The position numbers and the translations under genes were made by a program. This document shows, in pieces, positions 27,584 through 37,022 of a DNA stretch of 64,000 nucleotides. This stretch comes from Duganella guangzhouensis. GTDB lineage: Bacteria; Pseudomonadota; Gammaproteobacteria; Burkholderiales; Burkholderiaceae_D. The stretch is from NCBI RefSeq assembly GCF_009674535.1, contig NZ_WKJK01000003.1, positions 543,014 through 607,013 of the forward strand. The letters are read 5' to 3'. The notes beneath the pieces were generated by a model. That model was given only the letters and a program-made list of their open reading frames with translations. It was not told the origin of the DNA and did no database searches. Within the stretch, counting starts at the first letter, position 1. Each line of letters begins with the position of its first letter.

Positions 27584-28375
27584 ATGTCCGCATTACTAGC
27601 AGTAACCTTAGCCGCCGCGATACAACCCAGCTGCTCCTGGGATCATCCCGGCCGCAATCCGTACACTGGAACCACCGCGGCCGCCATCGACCGCTATACC
27701 GACATTCCCGCCGCCGTGCGCAGCACGCTCAAGCGCCGCATGGAAGAGCACCAGTCGGACGACACCGTCAGCATCACCCGCGACAGCATCAGCGGCAAGA
27801 ACCAGTACAACCCGACCATCCGCAGCATGCACTTCGGTGCCGCCTCGGTGTGTGGCACCGTGACCCGCGACAAATGGGCGGAAACCCGCAATGAATCGGG
27901 CGCCGTCTATTGCGTGGGCGAGCATTGCATCCTGGTCCCCAAAATTTGCGGCAACGTCAGCCGCATCAGCAAGATCGACCCCGCCGCGGCGCAAAAGCCG
28001 GCAGTCGCGGCACGGCATGAGGGCGACGAGCAAAAACCCGCCCAGTTTGCCGATATGCACCTGGAAGATCCGGAAAGCCGCGACCCAACCCTGTCGGCGG
28101 ACGACTTGAACGACCTCGACCCGGAGAGCGCCGCCAAGCGGCGACTGGCGCAGGCCCAGAATCTGGCACAAGCGCTGACGCAAGAACAGGATGATCAGGC
28201 GCGCAGCCTGCGCAACGGTGGCGGTGGCGGCGGTGGCGGTGGTGCCAGCGAAGGCGAAGGCGCAGTCAGCCCGGTACCGGAGCCCGACACCTGGGCCATG
28301 CTGCTGGCCGGCCTGGGCCTGGTTGGCTGGGCCGCGCGTCGCCGCGCCCGTCGCGCCACCGACGGCGCTGAATAA
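27584..28375 (+). CDS. MHFG-type PEP-CTERM protein
   Basis: A 263-residue exported protein. It has a short N-terminal hydrophobic segment (MSALLAVTLAAAI) that may be an unusual signal sequence. The central domain (about 30-130) carries the motif MHFGAASVCGTVTRDKW, then a Cys-rich GAVYCVGEHCILVPKICGNV; the MHFG motif and paired cysteines define a small family known from Oxalobacteraceae. A charged stretch with DPES/DDLNDLDPES follows, then a nine-Gly linker (28217-28243), and the sorting tail VPEPDTWAMLLAGLGLVG plus WAARRRARRA. It separates rpsB from map, which are usually direct neighbours. Function unknown. Confidence 0.85.
   Translation: MSALLAVTLAAAIQPSCSWDHPGRNPYTGTTAAAIDRYTDIPAAVRSTLKRRMEEHQSDDTVSITRDSISGKNQYNPTIRSMHFGAASVCGTVTRDKWAETRNESGAVYCVGEHCILVPKICGNVSRISKIDPAAAQKPAVAARHEGDEQKPAQFADMHLEDPESRDPTLSADDLNDLDPESAAKRRLAQAQNLAQALTQEQDDQARSLRNGGGGGGGGGASEGEGAVSPVPEPDTWAMLLAGLGLVGWAARRRARRATDGAE
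28217..28243 (+). repeat. GGT/GGC trinucleotide run coding nine glycines
   Basis: Nine consecutive glycine codons (GGT and GGC mixed) between the charged domain and the PEP-CTERM tail of the MHFG protein. It is a flexible linker and a slippage-prone tract where copy number could vary between strains. Confidence 0.85.
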
Positions 28376-28433
28376 ACCTCGGTCGGCTTACCCAACACTG
28401 CCACACCGCCACACCGCAAGCCGCGCCGTCGTT

Positions 28434-28439
28434 TATAAT
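28434..28439 (+). promoter_or_regulatory. Possible -10 element of the map promoter
   Basis: A perfect TATAAT lies 88 bp before the map start and after the PEP-CTERM stop. No good -35 is seen at 16-18 bp upstream, so the call rests on the -10 box and its location in the short intergenic gap. Confidence 0.4.
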
Positions 28440-28526
28440 TTCGACATATTGATTGCACGCCAGCCGCCGCCCGCTCCGGGCAGCGCTTGGCGTGCGCACC
28501 GTTTACCTAGCTGATTGCGATCCAAT

Positions 28527-29345
28527 ATGTCTATTTCCATCAAAACCGCCGAAGATATCGAAGGCATGCGCATCGCCGGCCGCCTCGGCTCCGAAGTGCT
28601 CGACTACATCACCCCCTTCGTCAAGCCAGGCGTCACCACCGGCGAGCTGGATCGGCTGTGCCATGAATACATGGTCAACGTCCAGGGCACCATTCCGGCG
28701 CCGCTGAACTACTGCCCGCCCGGCTACACGCCCTACCCCAAGGCCATCTGCACCTCGGTCAACGACGTGATTTGCCACGGCATCCCGGGCGACAAGGTGC
28801 TGAAAAGTGGCGACGTGGTCAACCTCGACATCACCGTCATCAAGGATGGCTACCACGGCGACAACAGCCGCATGTTCTTCATCGGCGAACCGTCGATCCT
28901 GGCCAAGCGGCTGTCGGACGTCACCTATGAATGCATGTGGCTGGGCATCCAGCAAGTCAAGCCGGGCGCCACGCTGGGCGACATCGGCCACGCCATCCAG
29001 ACCCACGCCGAAAAAGCCGGCTACAGCGTGGTGCGCGAATTCTGCGGCCACGGCATCGGCAAGGTGTTCCACGAAGAGCCGCAGGTGCTGCACTACGGCC
29101 GTCCCGGCACCGGCGTCAAGCTGGAAGCCGGCATGATCTTCACCATCGAACCAATGATCAACGCCGGCCGCCGCGAAATCCGCGAAATGGGCGACGGCTG
29201 GACCATCAAGACCAAGGATCGCAGCCTGTCGGCGCAGTGGGAACACATGCTGGTGGTGACCGACACCGGCTACGAAGTGCTGACCCTGTCGGCCGGCAGC
29301 CCGCCGCCGCCAGCGTTCATCACTGGCACCGCCAAAGCGGCGTAA
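28527..29345 (+). CDS. map: Methionine aminopeptidase, type I
   Basis: A 272-residue metalloenzyme that removes the initiator methionine from new proteins. The pita-bread fold is complete: [40 protein letters not shown], metal aspartates D101 and D112 in [39 protein letters not shown] with the His ligand, [11 protein letters not shown] and [10 protein letters not shown] with the Glu ligands. The ATG at 28527 is used; an upstream TTG would add four residues. glnD follows after 4 bp and is probably co-transcribed. Confidence 0.97.
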   Translation: MSISIKTAEDIEGMRIAGRLGSEVLDYITPFVKPGVTTGELDRLCHEYMVNVQGTIPAPLNYCPPGYTPYPKAICTSVNDVICHGIPGDKVLKSGDVVNLDITVIKDGYHGDNSRMFFIGEPSILAKRLSDVTYECMWLGIQQVKPGATLGDIGHAIQTHAEKAGYSVVREFCGHGIGKVFHEEPQVLHYGRPGTGVKLEAGMIFTIEPMINAGRREIREMGDGWTIKTKDRSLSAQWEHMLVVTDTGYEVLTLSAGSPPPPAFITGTAKAA

Positions 29346-29349
29346 CCCG

Positions 29350-31932
29350 GTGTCCGCGGCCGTGATGAAGAACGAACTGCGCGAGCAACTCAAGCGCCAG
29401 CTGAAGGCCGACCGCCAGGTCGTGATTGCCGCCTTCAAGGACGACGGCAAGCCGGAAAAGCTGCTGCGCAGCCTGCGCCAGAGTGTCGACGCGGTACTCT
29501 GCACGGCCTGGCACGCGGCCGGCCTGCCGGCCAATACCGCGCTGATCGGCGTCGGCGGCTACGGTCGCGGCGAGCTGTTCCCGTATTCGGACATCGATCT
29601 GCTGATCCTGCTGGAACAGGCGCCCGACGCCGCCGCCACCGAAAAGCTGGAAGAGCTGGTGCAACTGCTGTGGGATCTGGGCCTGGAAATCGGCCACAGC
29701 ATCCGCACCGTGGACGAGTGCCTGACCGAATCCGCCGCCGACATCACGGTCCAGACCAGCTTGCTGGAAGCGCGCATCATCTGCGGCGACGACGTCCTGT
29801 TCGCCGAGCTGCAGCGCCGCTACAACCAGGCGATGGACCCGCGCGCCTTCTATCACGCCAAGCTGCTGGAAATGAAGCAGCGCCACGCCAAATACGAAGA
29901 CACCGCGTTCAGCCTGGAGCCGAACTGCAAGGAAAGCCCGGGCGGCCTGCGCGACCTGCAGGTGATCCTGTGGCTGGTGAAGGCGGCCGGCCTGGCCACC
30001 TCGTGGCGCACGCTGGCCACCAGCGGCCTGATCACCCAGACCGAAGCCAAGCAGCTGATGGAAAAGGAAGGCGCGTTCAAGGATATCCGCATCCGCCTGC
30101 ACCTGCACGCCGGCCGCCGCGAGGACCGGCTGGTGTTCGACGTCCAGACCGCGATTGCCGAATCGCTGGGCCTCACCGCCACCGGCAGCGGCGTCAATAT
30201 GCGCCGCGCCAGCGAATACCTGATGCAGCGCTATTACTGGGCCGCCAAAACCGTCACCCAGCTGAACACCATCCTGCTGCAAAACATCGAGGAACGGCTG
30301 TTTCCGTCGGAAGGCGTGGCGGTGCCGATCAATGAGCGCTTCAACGACGTCAACGGCCTGATCGACATTGCCGACGACGATACCTTTGAACGCACGCCCT
30401 CGGCGATGCTGGAAATCTTCCTGCTGATGACCGAGCGCCCATCAATCAAGGGCATGACCGCGCGCGCCACCCGCGCGCTGTGGCACGAACGGTTTCAGAT
30501 CGATGCCGCGTTCCGCGCCGATCCGGTCAACCGTTCGCTATTCCTGCGCATCATGCAGGCGCCGCAAGGCATCATCCACGCGCTGCGCCGCATGAACGAC
30601 CTGTCGATCCTGGGCCGCTACCTGCCCAACTTCCGCAAGATCGTCGGCCAGATGCAGCACGACCTGTTCCACGTCTACACGGTGGACCAGCACATCCTGA
30701 TGGTGGTGCGCAATATGCGCCGCTTCACCATGGCCGAGCATGCGCACGAATATCCATTCTGCAGCCAGCTGATGGCCAACTTCCCGAAACCGTGGGTGCT
30801 GTTCCTGGCCGCGCTGTTCCACGACATCGCCAAGGGCCGTGGCGGCGACCACTCCAAGCTGGGCATGGCCGACGCTGAACAGTTCTGCCGCGAGCATGGC
30901 CTGGAGGAGGAAGATACCGAGCTGATCATCTTCCTGGTCGAAAACCACCTGACCATGTCGCAGGTCGCGCAAAAGCAGGACCTGTCCGATCCGGACGTGA
31001 TCCAGGCCTTCGCCAAACTGGTCGGCGACGAGCGCCATCTGACCGGCCTGTACCTGCTGACGGTGGCCGACATTCGTGGCACCAGCCCGAAAGTGTGGAA
31101 CGCCTGGAAGGCCAAGCTGCTGGAAGACCTGTACAAGATCACGCTGCGGGTGCTGGGCGGCGAGCCGCACAGCGCCGCCAACGAACTGCGCAACCGCCAG
31201 GACGAGGCGCTGGCCACGCTGCGCCTGTACGGCCTGGAAACGAATGCGCACGAAGCCTTCTGGCAGCAGCTGGACGTGGCCTACTTCCTGCGCCACGACG
31301 CCTCCGACATCGCCTGGCAGACCCGTGCCCTGTACGACCGCTTCAACAGCGACAAGCCGGTGGTCAAGTGCCGGCTGGCGCCCATTGGTGAAGGGCTGCA
31401 GATCGCGGTCTACATCCAGGATCAGCCGGACCTGTTCGCGCGCATCTGCAGCTATTTCGACCGCAAGAATTTCAGCATCCTGGACGCCAAGATCCACACC
31501 ACGCGCCACGGCTATGCGCTGGACACCTTCCTGGTCACCGAGCAGAATTTCGCCAAGAGCTACCGCGACATCATCAGCCTGATCGAGCACGAGCTGTGCG
31601 CGCTGCTGACCACGCCGGGGCCGCTGCCGGCGCCGTCCCAGGGCCGGCTGTCGCGGCTGTCGCGCACCTTCCCGATCCAGCCGACGGTGGACCTGCGGCC
31701 GGACGAGCGCGGCCAGTACTACCTGCTGTCGATCGCCGCCAACGACCGCACCGGCCTGCTGTATTCGATCGCCAATGTGCTGACCAAGTACAAGCTCAAC
31801 CTGCACACCGCCAAAGTCATGACGCTGGGCGAGCGCGTCGAAGACGTGTTCCTGATCGACGGCGCCGCCCTCAGCAATGCACGCAACCAGATCCAGCTTG
31901 AAACCGACCTGCTGGAAGCCATCAAGGTTTAA
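29350..31932 (+). CDS. glnD: [Protein-PII] uridylyltransferase / uridylyl-removing enzyme
   Basis: An 860-residue sensor that uridylylates PII proteins when glutamine is low and removes UMP when it is high, and so controls nitrogen assimilation. Domains: nucleotidyltransferase with [17 protein letters not shown] (67-83, metal residues D81 and D83), a middle helical region, an HD hydrolase domain with [17 protein letters not shown] (about 488-506), and two C-terminal ACT domains (about 683 and 790 onward). The start is a GTG at 29350, with an ATG at 29365 as alternative. The map-glnD order is usual. It is the one general nitrogen-control gene in the window. Confidence 0.97.
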   Translation: MSAAVMKNELREQLKRQLKADRQVVIAAFKDDGKPEKLLRSLRQSVDAVLCTAWHAAGLPANTALIGVGGYGRGELFPYSDIDLLILLEQAPDAAATEKLEELVQLLWDLGLEIGHSIRTVDECLTESAADITVQTSLLEARIICGDDVLFAELQRRYNQAMDPRAFYHAKLLEMKQRHAKYEDTAFSLEPNCKESPGGLRDLQVILWLVKAAGLATSWRTLATSGLITQTEAKQLMEKEGAFKDIRIRLHLHAGRREDRLVFDVQTAIAESLGLTATGSGVNMRRASEYLMQRYYWAAKTVTQLNTILLQNIEERLFPSEGVAVPINERFNDVNGLIDIADDDTFERTPSAMLEIFLLMTERPSIKGMTARATRALWHERFQIDAAFRADPVNRSLFLRIMQAPQGIIHALRRMNDLSILGRYLPNFRKIVGQMQHDLFHVYTVDQHILMVVRNMRRFTMAEHAHEYPFCSQLMANFPKPWVLFLAALFHDIAKGRGGDHSKLGMADAEQFCREHGLEEEDTELIIFLVENHLTMSQVAQKQDLSDPDVIQAFAKLVGDERHLTGLYLLTVADIRGTSPKVWNAWKAKLLEDLYKITLRVLGGEPHSAANELRNRQDEALATLRLYGLETNAHEAFWQQLDVAYFLRHDASDIAWQTRALYDRFNSDKPVVKCRLAPIGEGLQIAVYIQDQPDLFARICSYFDRKNFSILDAKIHTTRHGYALDTFLVTEQNFAKSYRDIISLIEHELCALLTTPGPLPAPSQGRLSRLSRTFPIQPTVDLRPDERGQYYLLSIAANDRTGLLYSIANVLTKYKLNLHTAKVMTLGERVEDVFLIDGAALSNARNQIQLETDLLEAIKV

Positions 31933-31951
31933 CCGTTTTAAAGAGTTAGCA

Positions 31952-32701
31952 ATGTCAGAAGAATTACTCCGCCTGTCCAAACGCATGTCCGAACTGGGCC
32001 TGTGCTCGCGCCGTGAGGCCGACGAATGGATAGCGCGCGGCTGGGTGCGCGTCGACGGCAAGGTCGTCAGCGAACTCGGCACCAAGATTTATCCGAGCCA
32101 GAAAGTCACGGTCGAACGCCAGGCCGCCGCCGAGCAATCCAAGCGGGTGACGGTGCTGATCAACAAACCGATGGGCTACGTCAGCGGCCAGGCCGAGGAC
32201 GGCTACCAGCCGGCGGTGGCGCTGATCAAACCGGAAAACCGCTGGCCCGACGACCCGTCCAGCGAACAATTCCACCCGACCCAGCTGCGTTCGCTGGTGC
32301 CGGCCGGCCGCCTGGACATCGATTCGGTCGGCCTGCTGGTGCTGACCCAGGATGGCCGCGTCGCCAAGCAACTGATCGGCGAGCACACCGACATCGACAA
32401 GGAATACCTGGTGCGGGTCGAATACACCAAGCCGGGCAAGCTGCCGGACAGCGAGCTGAAAAAGCTCAACCATGGCCTGTGGATGGACGGCAAACCGCTG
32501 CTGCCGGCCAAGGTGCGCTGGCAAAACGACGACCAGCTCAGCTTTACGCTGCGCGAAGGCAAGAAACGCCAGATCCGCCGCATGTGCGAAATGGTCGGCC
32601 TCAAAGTTGTCGGATTGAAACGCGTACGCATCGGGAAAGTGAAACTGGGTGACCTGCCTGTTGGACAATGGCGCTATCTGCGCCCGGACGAACGCTTCTA
32701 A
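31952..32701 (+). CDS. 23S rRNA pseudouridine synthase, RluB/RluF type
   Basis: A 249-residue RsuA-family pseudouridine synthase. An N-terminal S4 RNA-binding domain (LRLSKRMSELGLCSRREADEWI, 6-27, then GWVRVDGKVV) precedes the catalytic domain with the active-site Asp in PAGRLDIDSVGLLVLTQDG. KKRQIRRMCEMVGLKVVGLKR is the family C-terminal signature. MSEELLRLSKRMSELGLCSR is close to the start of RluF (target U2604), but RluB cannot be excluded. The ATG at 31952 is 19 bp after the glnD stop and may be coupled to it. Confidence 0.92.
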   Translation: MSEELLRLSKRMSELGLCSRREADEWIARGWVRVDGKVVSELGTKIYPSQKVTVERQAAAEQSKRVTVLINKPMGYVSGQAEDGYQPAVALIKPENRWPDDPSSEQFHPTQLRSLVPAGRLDIDSVGLLVLTQDGRVAKQLIGEHTDIDKEYLVRVEYTKPGKLPDSELKKLNHGLWMDGKPLLPAKVRWQNDDQLSFTLREGKKRQIRRMCEMVGLKVVGLKRVRIGKVKLGDLPVGQWRYLRPDERF

Positions 32702-32813
32702 GCCACAATCAGCGAAAATTTCTTGCTATTTTGCAAGCCAAAACTGACAATCCGCTGTAAACTGCGTGGATCGACCTCGCATTGTAGAGTCATTAGCAAA
32801 GAGATATGCCGTC

Positions 32814-33578
32814 GTGAACGATCCTATACCAAATGAATTCCGTCGCGGGCCTCCCACCCTAAAAGATGCTGTGGAGCCAATCGCGGCGGGTTCGCACCCG
32901 CATGACATGACCGATGACAATGAAATCGGTGATGCCCTGACCATGCTGTCGCAAATTGGCGAAGCGGTGTCGATTTATCCATCCAGCGCCACCAATGTGG
33001 TGATGGCGCGCATCAAATCGGTCGATCCCAAAGAGCCCCACTTCGTGATGGAACTCAACGAAGGCGAGTTTCTGCCGCCGGGCGAGGCCACTTTTGTGGC
33101 CTGGCTGCGCTCGGCCAAGATCCAATTCAAGCTGAGTTCGCCGGAATGGTCATCCAAGCCCAACGAGCCGACCCTGATTCCGATGGAGTTCCCGCTCAAG
33201 TGCCAGGTGCTGAACCGCCGCGCCTCGACCCGGCTGGAAACCCCGCTGGGGGTCTATTACATGGCCTCGTTCGTGCTCAACGGCAAGCCGTATGAGCTGC
33301 AACTGTACGATTTTTCCGCCGGCGGCGTCGGCATGCGCGCCGCGCCGCGCGACGCGGTCGGCCTGCACGTCGGCCGCAAGCTGCAGCGGGTAAGGCTGGA
33401 ACTGGGACCGGATTCGGTGATGATCGCCGACCTCGAAGTACGGCTGTCGCGCACCTTCCGCTCCTTCCTGCTGGGCGAGCAAGTGCAGATCGGCTGCCAG
33501 TTCGCCAACCTGTCGCCACAGATGAAGGATGAGCTGGACCGCTTGCTGCTCAAACTGAACAGCGGCCGTGGCCGATAA
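32814..33578 (+). CDS. ycgR: Flagellar brake protein YcgR (PilZ domain, c-di-GMP receptor)
   Basis: A protein of about 254 residues with an N-terminal YcgR domain (ALTMLSQIGEAVSIYPSS to ELNEGEFLPPG) and a C-terminal PilZ domain. The c-di-GMP binding residues are visible: RRASTR (135-140, RxxxR) and DFSAGGVGM (166-174, D/NxSxxG). When loaded with c-di-GMP, YcgR slows the flagellar motor. I chose the GTG at 32814, after a purine-rich AAAGAGA; a GTG at 32766 would add 16 residues. A strong terminator follows the gene. No flagellar genes are nearby. Confidence 0.9.
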   Translation: MNDPIPNEFRRGPPTLKDAVEPIAAGSHPHDMTDDNEIGDALTMLSQIGEAVSIYPSSATNVVMARIKSVDPKEPHFVMELNEGEFLPPGEATFVAWLRSAKIQFKLSSPEWSSKPNEPTLIPMEFPLKCQVLNRRASTRLETPLGVYYMASFVLNGKPYELQLYDFSAGGVGMRAAPRDAVGLHVGRKLQRVRLELGPDSVMIADLEVRLSRTFRSFLLGEQVQIGCQFANLSPQMKDELDRLLLKLNSGRGR

Positions 33579-33595
33579 GGTACATTTCTTGCTTG

Positions 33596-33626
33596 AAAAG
33601 CAGCTAGTTCACTAGCTGCTTTTTTT
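33596..33626 (+). terminator. Terminator after ycgR whose T-run abuts the next start codon
   Basis: AAAAGCAGCTAG (33596-33607) pairs with CTAGCTGCTTTT (33612-33623), 12 bp with a 4-base loop (33608-33611), followed by T to 33626. It is an excellent intrinsic terminator for ycgR. The ATG of the downstream fusion kinase begins at 33627, the very next base, leaving no room for a separate ribosome-binding site. Confidence 0.9.
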
Positions 33627-36600
33627 ATGACCACGACACAGCGCATCGTCAAAATCCGGCGCGATTACAACACCTGGGTAGCCAACGAAACCATCGAGGA
33701 CTACGCGCTGCGCTTCACGCCGCGCGCATTCCGCAAGTGGTCGGTGTTCCGCGTCTCGAATACCGCGTTTGGCGCCATTTCCTTCCTGGTGCTGGAGGCG
33801 ATCGGCGGTACCATCACCGTCAACTATGGCTTCATCAATGCGCTGTGGGCCATCATGGCGGTCGGCCTGATCATCTTCCTGACCGGCCTGCCGATCAGCT
33901 ACTACGCCGCGCGCTACGGCGTCGACATGGATTTGCTGACGCGCGGCGCCGGCTTCGGCTACATCGGGTCGACGATATCGTCCTTCGTCTACGCTTCGTT
34001 CACGTTTATTTTGTTCGCGCTGGAAGCGGCCATCATGGCCTATGCGCTGGAACTATACTTCCACATGCCGCTATGGCTGGGCTATATGGTCAGCGCGCTA
34101 GCGGTGATCCCGCTGGTGACGCACGGCGTCACGCTGATCAGCCGCATCCAGATGCTAACCCAGCCGGTGTGGCTGCTGCTGATGGCGCTGCCCTTCATCG
34201 CCATCTGGCTCAAGCGTCCGGAGCTGCCGGGCGAGCTGCTGCACTACGCCGGCCGCAATGGCGCCAATGGCCAGTTCAATATGCTGATGTTCGGCGCCGC
34301 CACCGCCGTCGGGGTGGCGCTGATCACGCAGATCGGCGAGCAGGTCGACTTCCTGCGCTTCATGCCGCAGCAGACGCGCGACAACCGGCTGCGCTGGCAT
34401 CTAGGTGTACTGATCGCGGGACCGGGCTGGATTTTGCTCGGCATCGCCAAGATGCTGGGCGGCGCGCTGCTGGCCTATCTCGCCATCAGCGTCGCCATGC
34501 CACTGGAACAGGCGGTCAATCCGACCCATATGTATTTGACCGGCTTCGGGCTGGTGTTCGACCGCCCGCAGGCGGCGCTGGCAGCCACCGCGCTGCTGGT
34601 GGTGGTGTCGCAGGTGAAGATCAATATGACCAATGCCTATGCCGGCTCGCTGGCCTGGTCCAACTTCTTCGCGCGCCTGACCCATAGCCATCCGGGCCGC
34701 GTGGTGTGGGCCGTGTTCAACGCGCTGATCGCGGTGATGCTGATGGAGCTGGACGTGTTCCAGGCGCTGGATCAGGTACTGGGGCTGTATTCCAACATCG
34801 CCATCTCGTGGATCACGGCGGTGGTGGCGGACCTGGTCATCAACAAGCCGCTGGGCCTGAGCCCCAAGGGCATCGAGTTCCGCCGCGCCTACCTGTATGA
34901 CATCAACCCGGTCGGCGTCGGCGCCATGCTGCTGGCGTCCGCACTGTCGGTGGCGGCGCACATGGGCGTGTTCGGCCAACAGGCGCAAAGCTTCTCGGCG
35001 TTCATCGCGCTGCTGACGGCGCTGCTGACGTCACCAGCGATCGCCATTGCCACCCGTGGACGCTATTACACCGCACGTCCAGCCACGCCGGTACACAGCA
35101 AGACCTGCGTGATCTGCGAAAAGGAATACGAGGCCGACGACATGGCGCACTGCCCGGCCTATCAGGGTTCGATCTGCTCGCTGTGCTGCTGCCTGGACGC
35201 GCGCTGCAATGACACCTGCAAACCGCACGCGCGCGTGGCCGTGCAATGGCAGGAAGCGATGCGCGCGCTGCTGCCGCAATCGCTGTGGCGCTACCTCAGT
35301 AGCGGGCTGGGACACTATCTGCTGCTGATGATCGTCACCGTGCTGTCGCTGGGCGCGCTGCTAGGGCTGATCTACTACCACGAACAATCGGTGCTGCCGG
35401 CCAGCGCCACCGCCCTGCTGCCGCAGCTGCAGCTGGTGTTCTTCAAGATCTTCGCCGCGCTGCTGCTGGCCAGCGGCATCGTCGCCTGGTGGCTGGTGCT
35501 GACCAGCGAAAGCCGCCGCGTGGCGCAGGAAGAATCCAACCGCCAGACCGGTTTGCTGACGCGCGAGATCGAGCTGCACCAGCAGACCGACGCCCAGCTG
35601 CAGCAGGCCAAGCATGCCGCCGATCTGGCCAACCAGGCCAAGAGCCGCTATATCGCCGGCATCAGCCACGAAATCCGCACCCCGCTCAACTCCATACTCG
35701 GCTATGCCCAGTTGCTGGACAACGACCCGGCGATACCGGCCCATCGCCAGCAGGCGGTGCGCGTGATCCGCAACAGCGGCGAACATCTGCTGTCGCTGAT
35801 CGAGGGCACGCTGGATATCGCCCGCATCGAAGGCGGCAAATTCAACTTCGACATGAAGGAGCTGGACTTCCCCGACTTCATCGGCCAGGTGGTGCGCATG
35901 TTCGAGCTGCAGGCCGCCAACAAGGGGCTGAGCTTCAAGTACGAGCTGACCGGCAGCCTGCCGCGCTGCGTGCGCACCGACCGCAAGCGGCTGGGACAAA
36001 TCCTGATCAACATCCTCGGCAACGCGGTCAAATTCACCAGCCAGGGCGGCATCGTGATGCGGTTGCAGTATGCGCGCGAGATGGCGTCGATCGAGATCGA
36101 GGACAGTGGCCCCGGCATCCTGCAGGGAGAGATCGACCACATCTTCGAACCGTTCTCGCGCGGCAGCGCCAGCGCGCACGCCAATGCCAGCGGCACCGGC
36201 CTCGGTCTGCCGATCGCGCGCATGTTGACGCAGCTGATGGGCGGCGAGCTGAAAGTGCGCAGCATGCCGCAGCGCGGCAGCGTGTTCCAGGTGCGGCTGT
36301 TCCTGCCCAGCGTGCACGCGCCGCAGGGCCGCGCGCTGCGCGGCGGCGACGCCCAGCCGGCCGCCGCGCTGCAGCGCACCGGCTATCGCGGCCCGCGTCG
36401 CCGCATCCTGGTGGTCGACAACGAACGCGTCGACCGCGAGCTACTGTTCAACATCCTGCAACCGCTGGGCTTTGAAGTGGAGCAGGCCGAATCCGGGCTA
36501 GAATGCCTGGACCTGTACACCAGCTTCCAGCCAGACCTGATCCTGATGGATCTGGCCATGCACGGCATGGATGGCTGGGAAGCCAGCTACATCCTGCGCC

Positions 36601-37022
36601 GCAAGCGCATGTCCACGGTGCCAATCGCGATCGTGTCGGCCAACGCCTTCGACAAGGGCATGGAAAACCCGGCCGGCATTCGCGCCGAAGATTTCTTTAT
36701 CAAGCCGGTCAACGTGAGCGAGCTGCTGGATTGGATAGGCGCGCGGCTGTCGCTGGAGTGGATTACCGAAGCACCGGCCGCGCCGCCAGCCGCCGCAACG
36801 TCACAAGAGATGGTGTTCCCGCCACCGGAAGCAATGACCGCGCTGCGCGAGCTGATACGCATCGGCTATGTACGCGGCATCAAGAACAAACTGGATGAAA
36901 TCGGCGCACTCGATCCGCGCTACCAGCCCTTCACCCTAACCATGCACAACTTCGCCGGCCGCTTCCAGCTCGACGCGATGGCGGACTTTGTGAGAGAGAC
37001 CAACAATGAACTTCAACACTGA
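33627..37022 (+). CDS. NCS1-permease-like sensor fused to hybrid histidine kinase/response regulator
   Basis: An 1131-residue fusion. Residues 1-480 resemble an NCS1 nucleobase/allantoin permease (RDYNTWVANETIEDYALRF start; about 12 hydrophobic helices). Residues 490-535 form a cytosolic module with nine cysteines (494, 497, 509, 517, 520, 521, 522, 527, 531), plausibly binding zinc or an iron-sulfur cluster. Two further helices (about 562-585 and 603-625) lead to a HisKA domain with SHEIRTP (H681), an HATPase (NILGNA 795-800; DSGPG 826-830; GTGLGL 856-861) and a receiver (D931, phosphoacceptor D975, K1026). A helical tail (1065-1131) ends the protein. By analogy with CbrA (SSS transporter-kinase), the permease part may sense its ligand. 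Its last 17 bp overlap the LuxR regulator gene. Confidence 0.88.
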   Translation: MTTTQRIVKIRRDYNTWVANETIEDYALRFTPRAFRKWSVFRVSNTAFGAISFLVLEAIGGTITVNYGFINALWAIMAVGLIIFLTGLPISYYAARYGVDMDLLTRGAGFGYIGSTISSFVYASFTFILFALEAAIMAYALELYFHMPLWLGYMVSALAVIPLVTHGVTLISRIQMLTQPVWLLLMALPFIAIWLKRPELPGELLHYAGRNGANGQFNMLMFGAATAVGVALITQIGEQVDFLRFMPQQTRDNRLRWHLGVLIAGPGWILLGIAKMLGGALLAYLAISVAMPLEQAVNPTHMYLTGFGLVFDRPQAALAATALLVVVSQVKINMTNAYAGSLAWSNFFARLTHSHPGRVVWAVFNALIAVMLMELDVFQALDQVLGLYSNIAISWITAVVADLVINKPLGLSPKGIEFRRAYLYDINPVGVGAMLLASALSVAAHMGVFGQQAQSFSAFIALLTALLTSPAIAIATRGRYYTARPATPVHSKTCVICEKEYEADDMAHCPAYQGSICSLCCCLDARCNDTCKPHARVAVQWQEAMRALLPQSLWRYLSSGLGHYLLLMIVTVLSLGALLGLIYYHEQSVLPASATALLPQLQLVFFKIFAALLLASGIVAWWLVLTSESRRVAQEESNRQTGLLTREIELHQQTDAQLQQAKHAADLANQAKSRYIAGISHEIRTPLNSILGYAQLLDNDPAIPAHRQQAVRVIRNSGEHLLSLIEGTLDIARIEGGKFNFDMKELDFPDFIGQVVRMFELQAANKGLSFKYELTGSLPRCVRTDRKRLGQILINILGNAVKFTSQGGIVMRLQYAREMASIEIEDSGPGILQGEIDHIFEPFSRGSASAHANASGTGLGLPIARMLTQLMGGELKVRSMPQRGSVFQVRLFLPSVHAPQGRALRGGDAQPAAALQRTGYRGPRRRILVVDNERVDRELLFNILQPLGFEVEQAESGLECLDLYTSFQPDLILMDLAMHGMDGWEASYILRRKRMSTVPIAIVSANAFDKGMENPAGIRAEDFFIKPVNVSELLDWIGARLSLEWITEAPAAPPAAATSQEMVFPPPEAMTALRELIRIGYVRGIKNKLDEIGALDPRYQPFTLTMHNFAGRFQLDAMADFVRETNNELQH

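Noticed and set aside
30538..32085. 515-codon open frame antisense to glnD
   Set aside because: Shadow of glnD codon usage, no recognisable domain.
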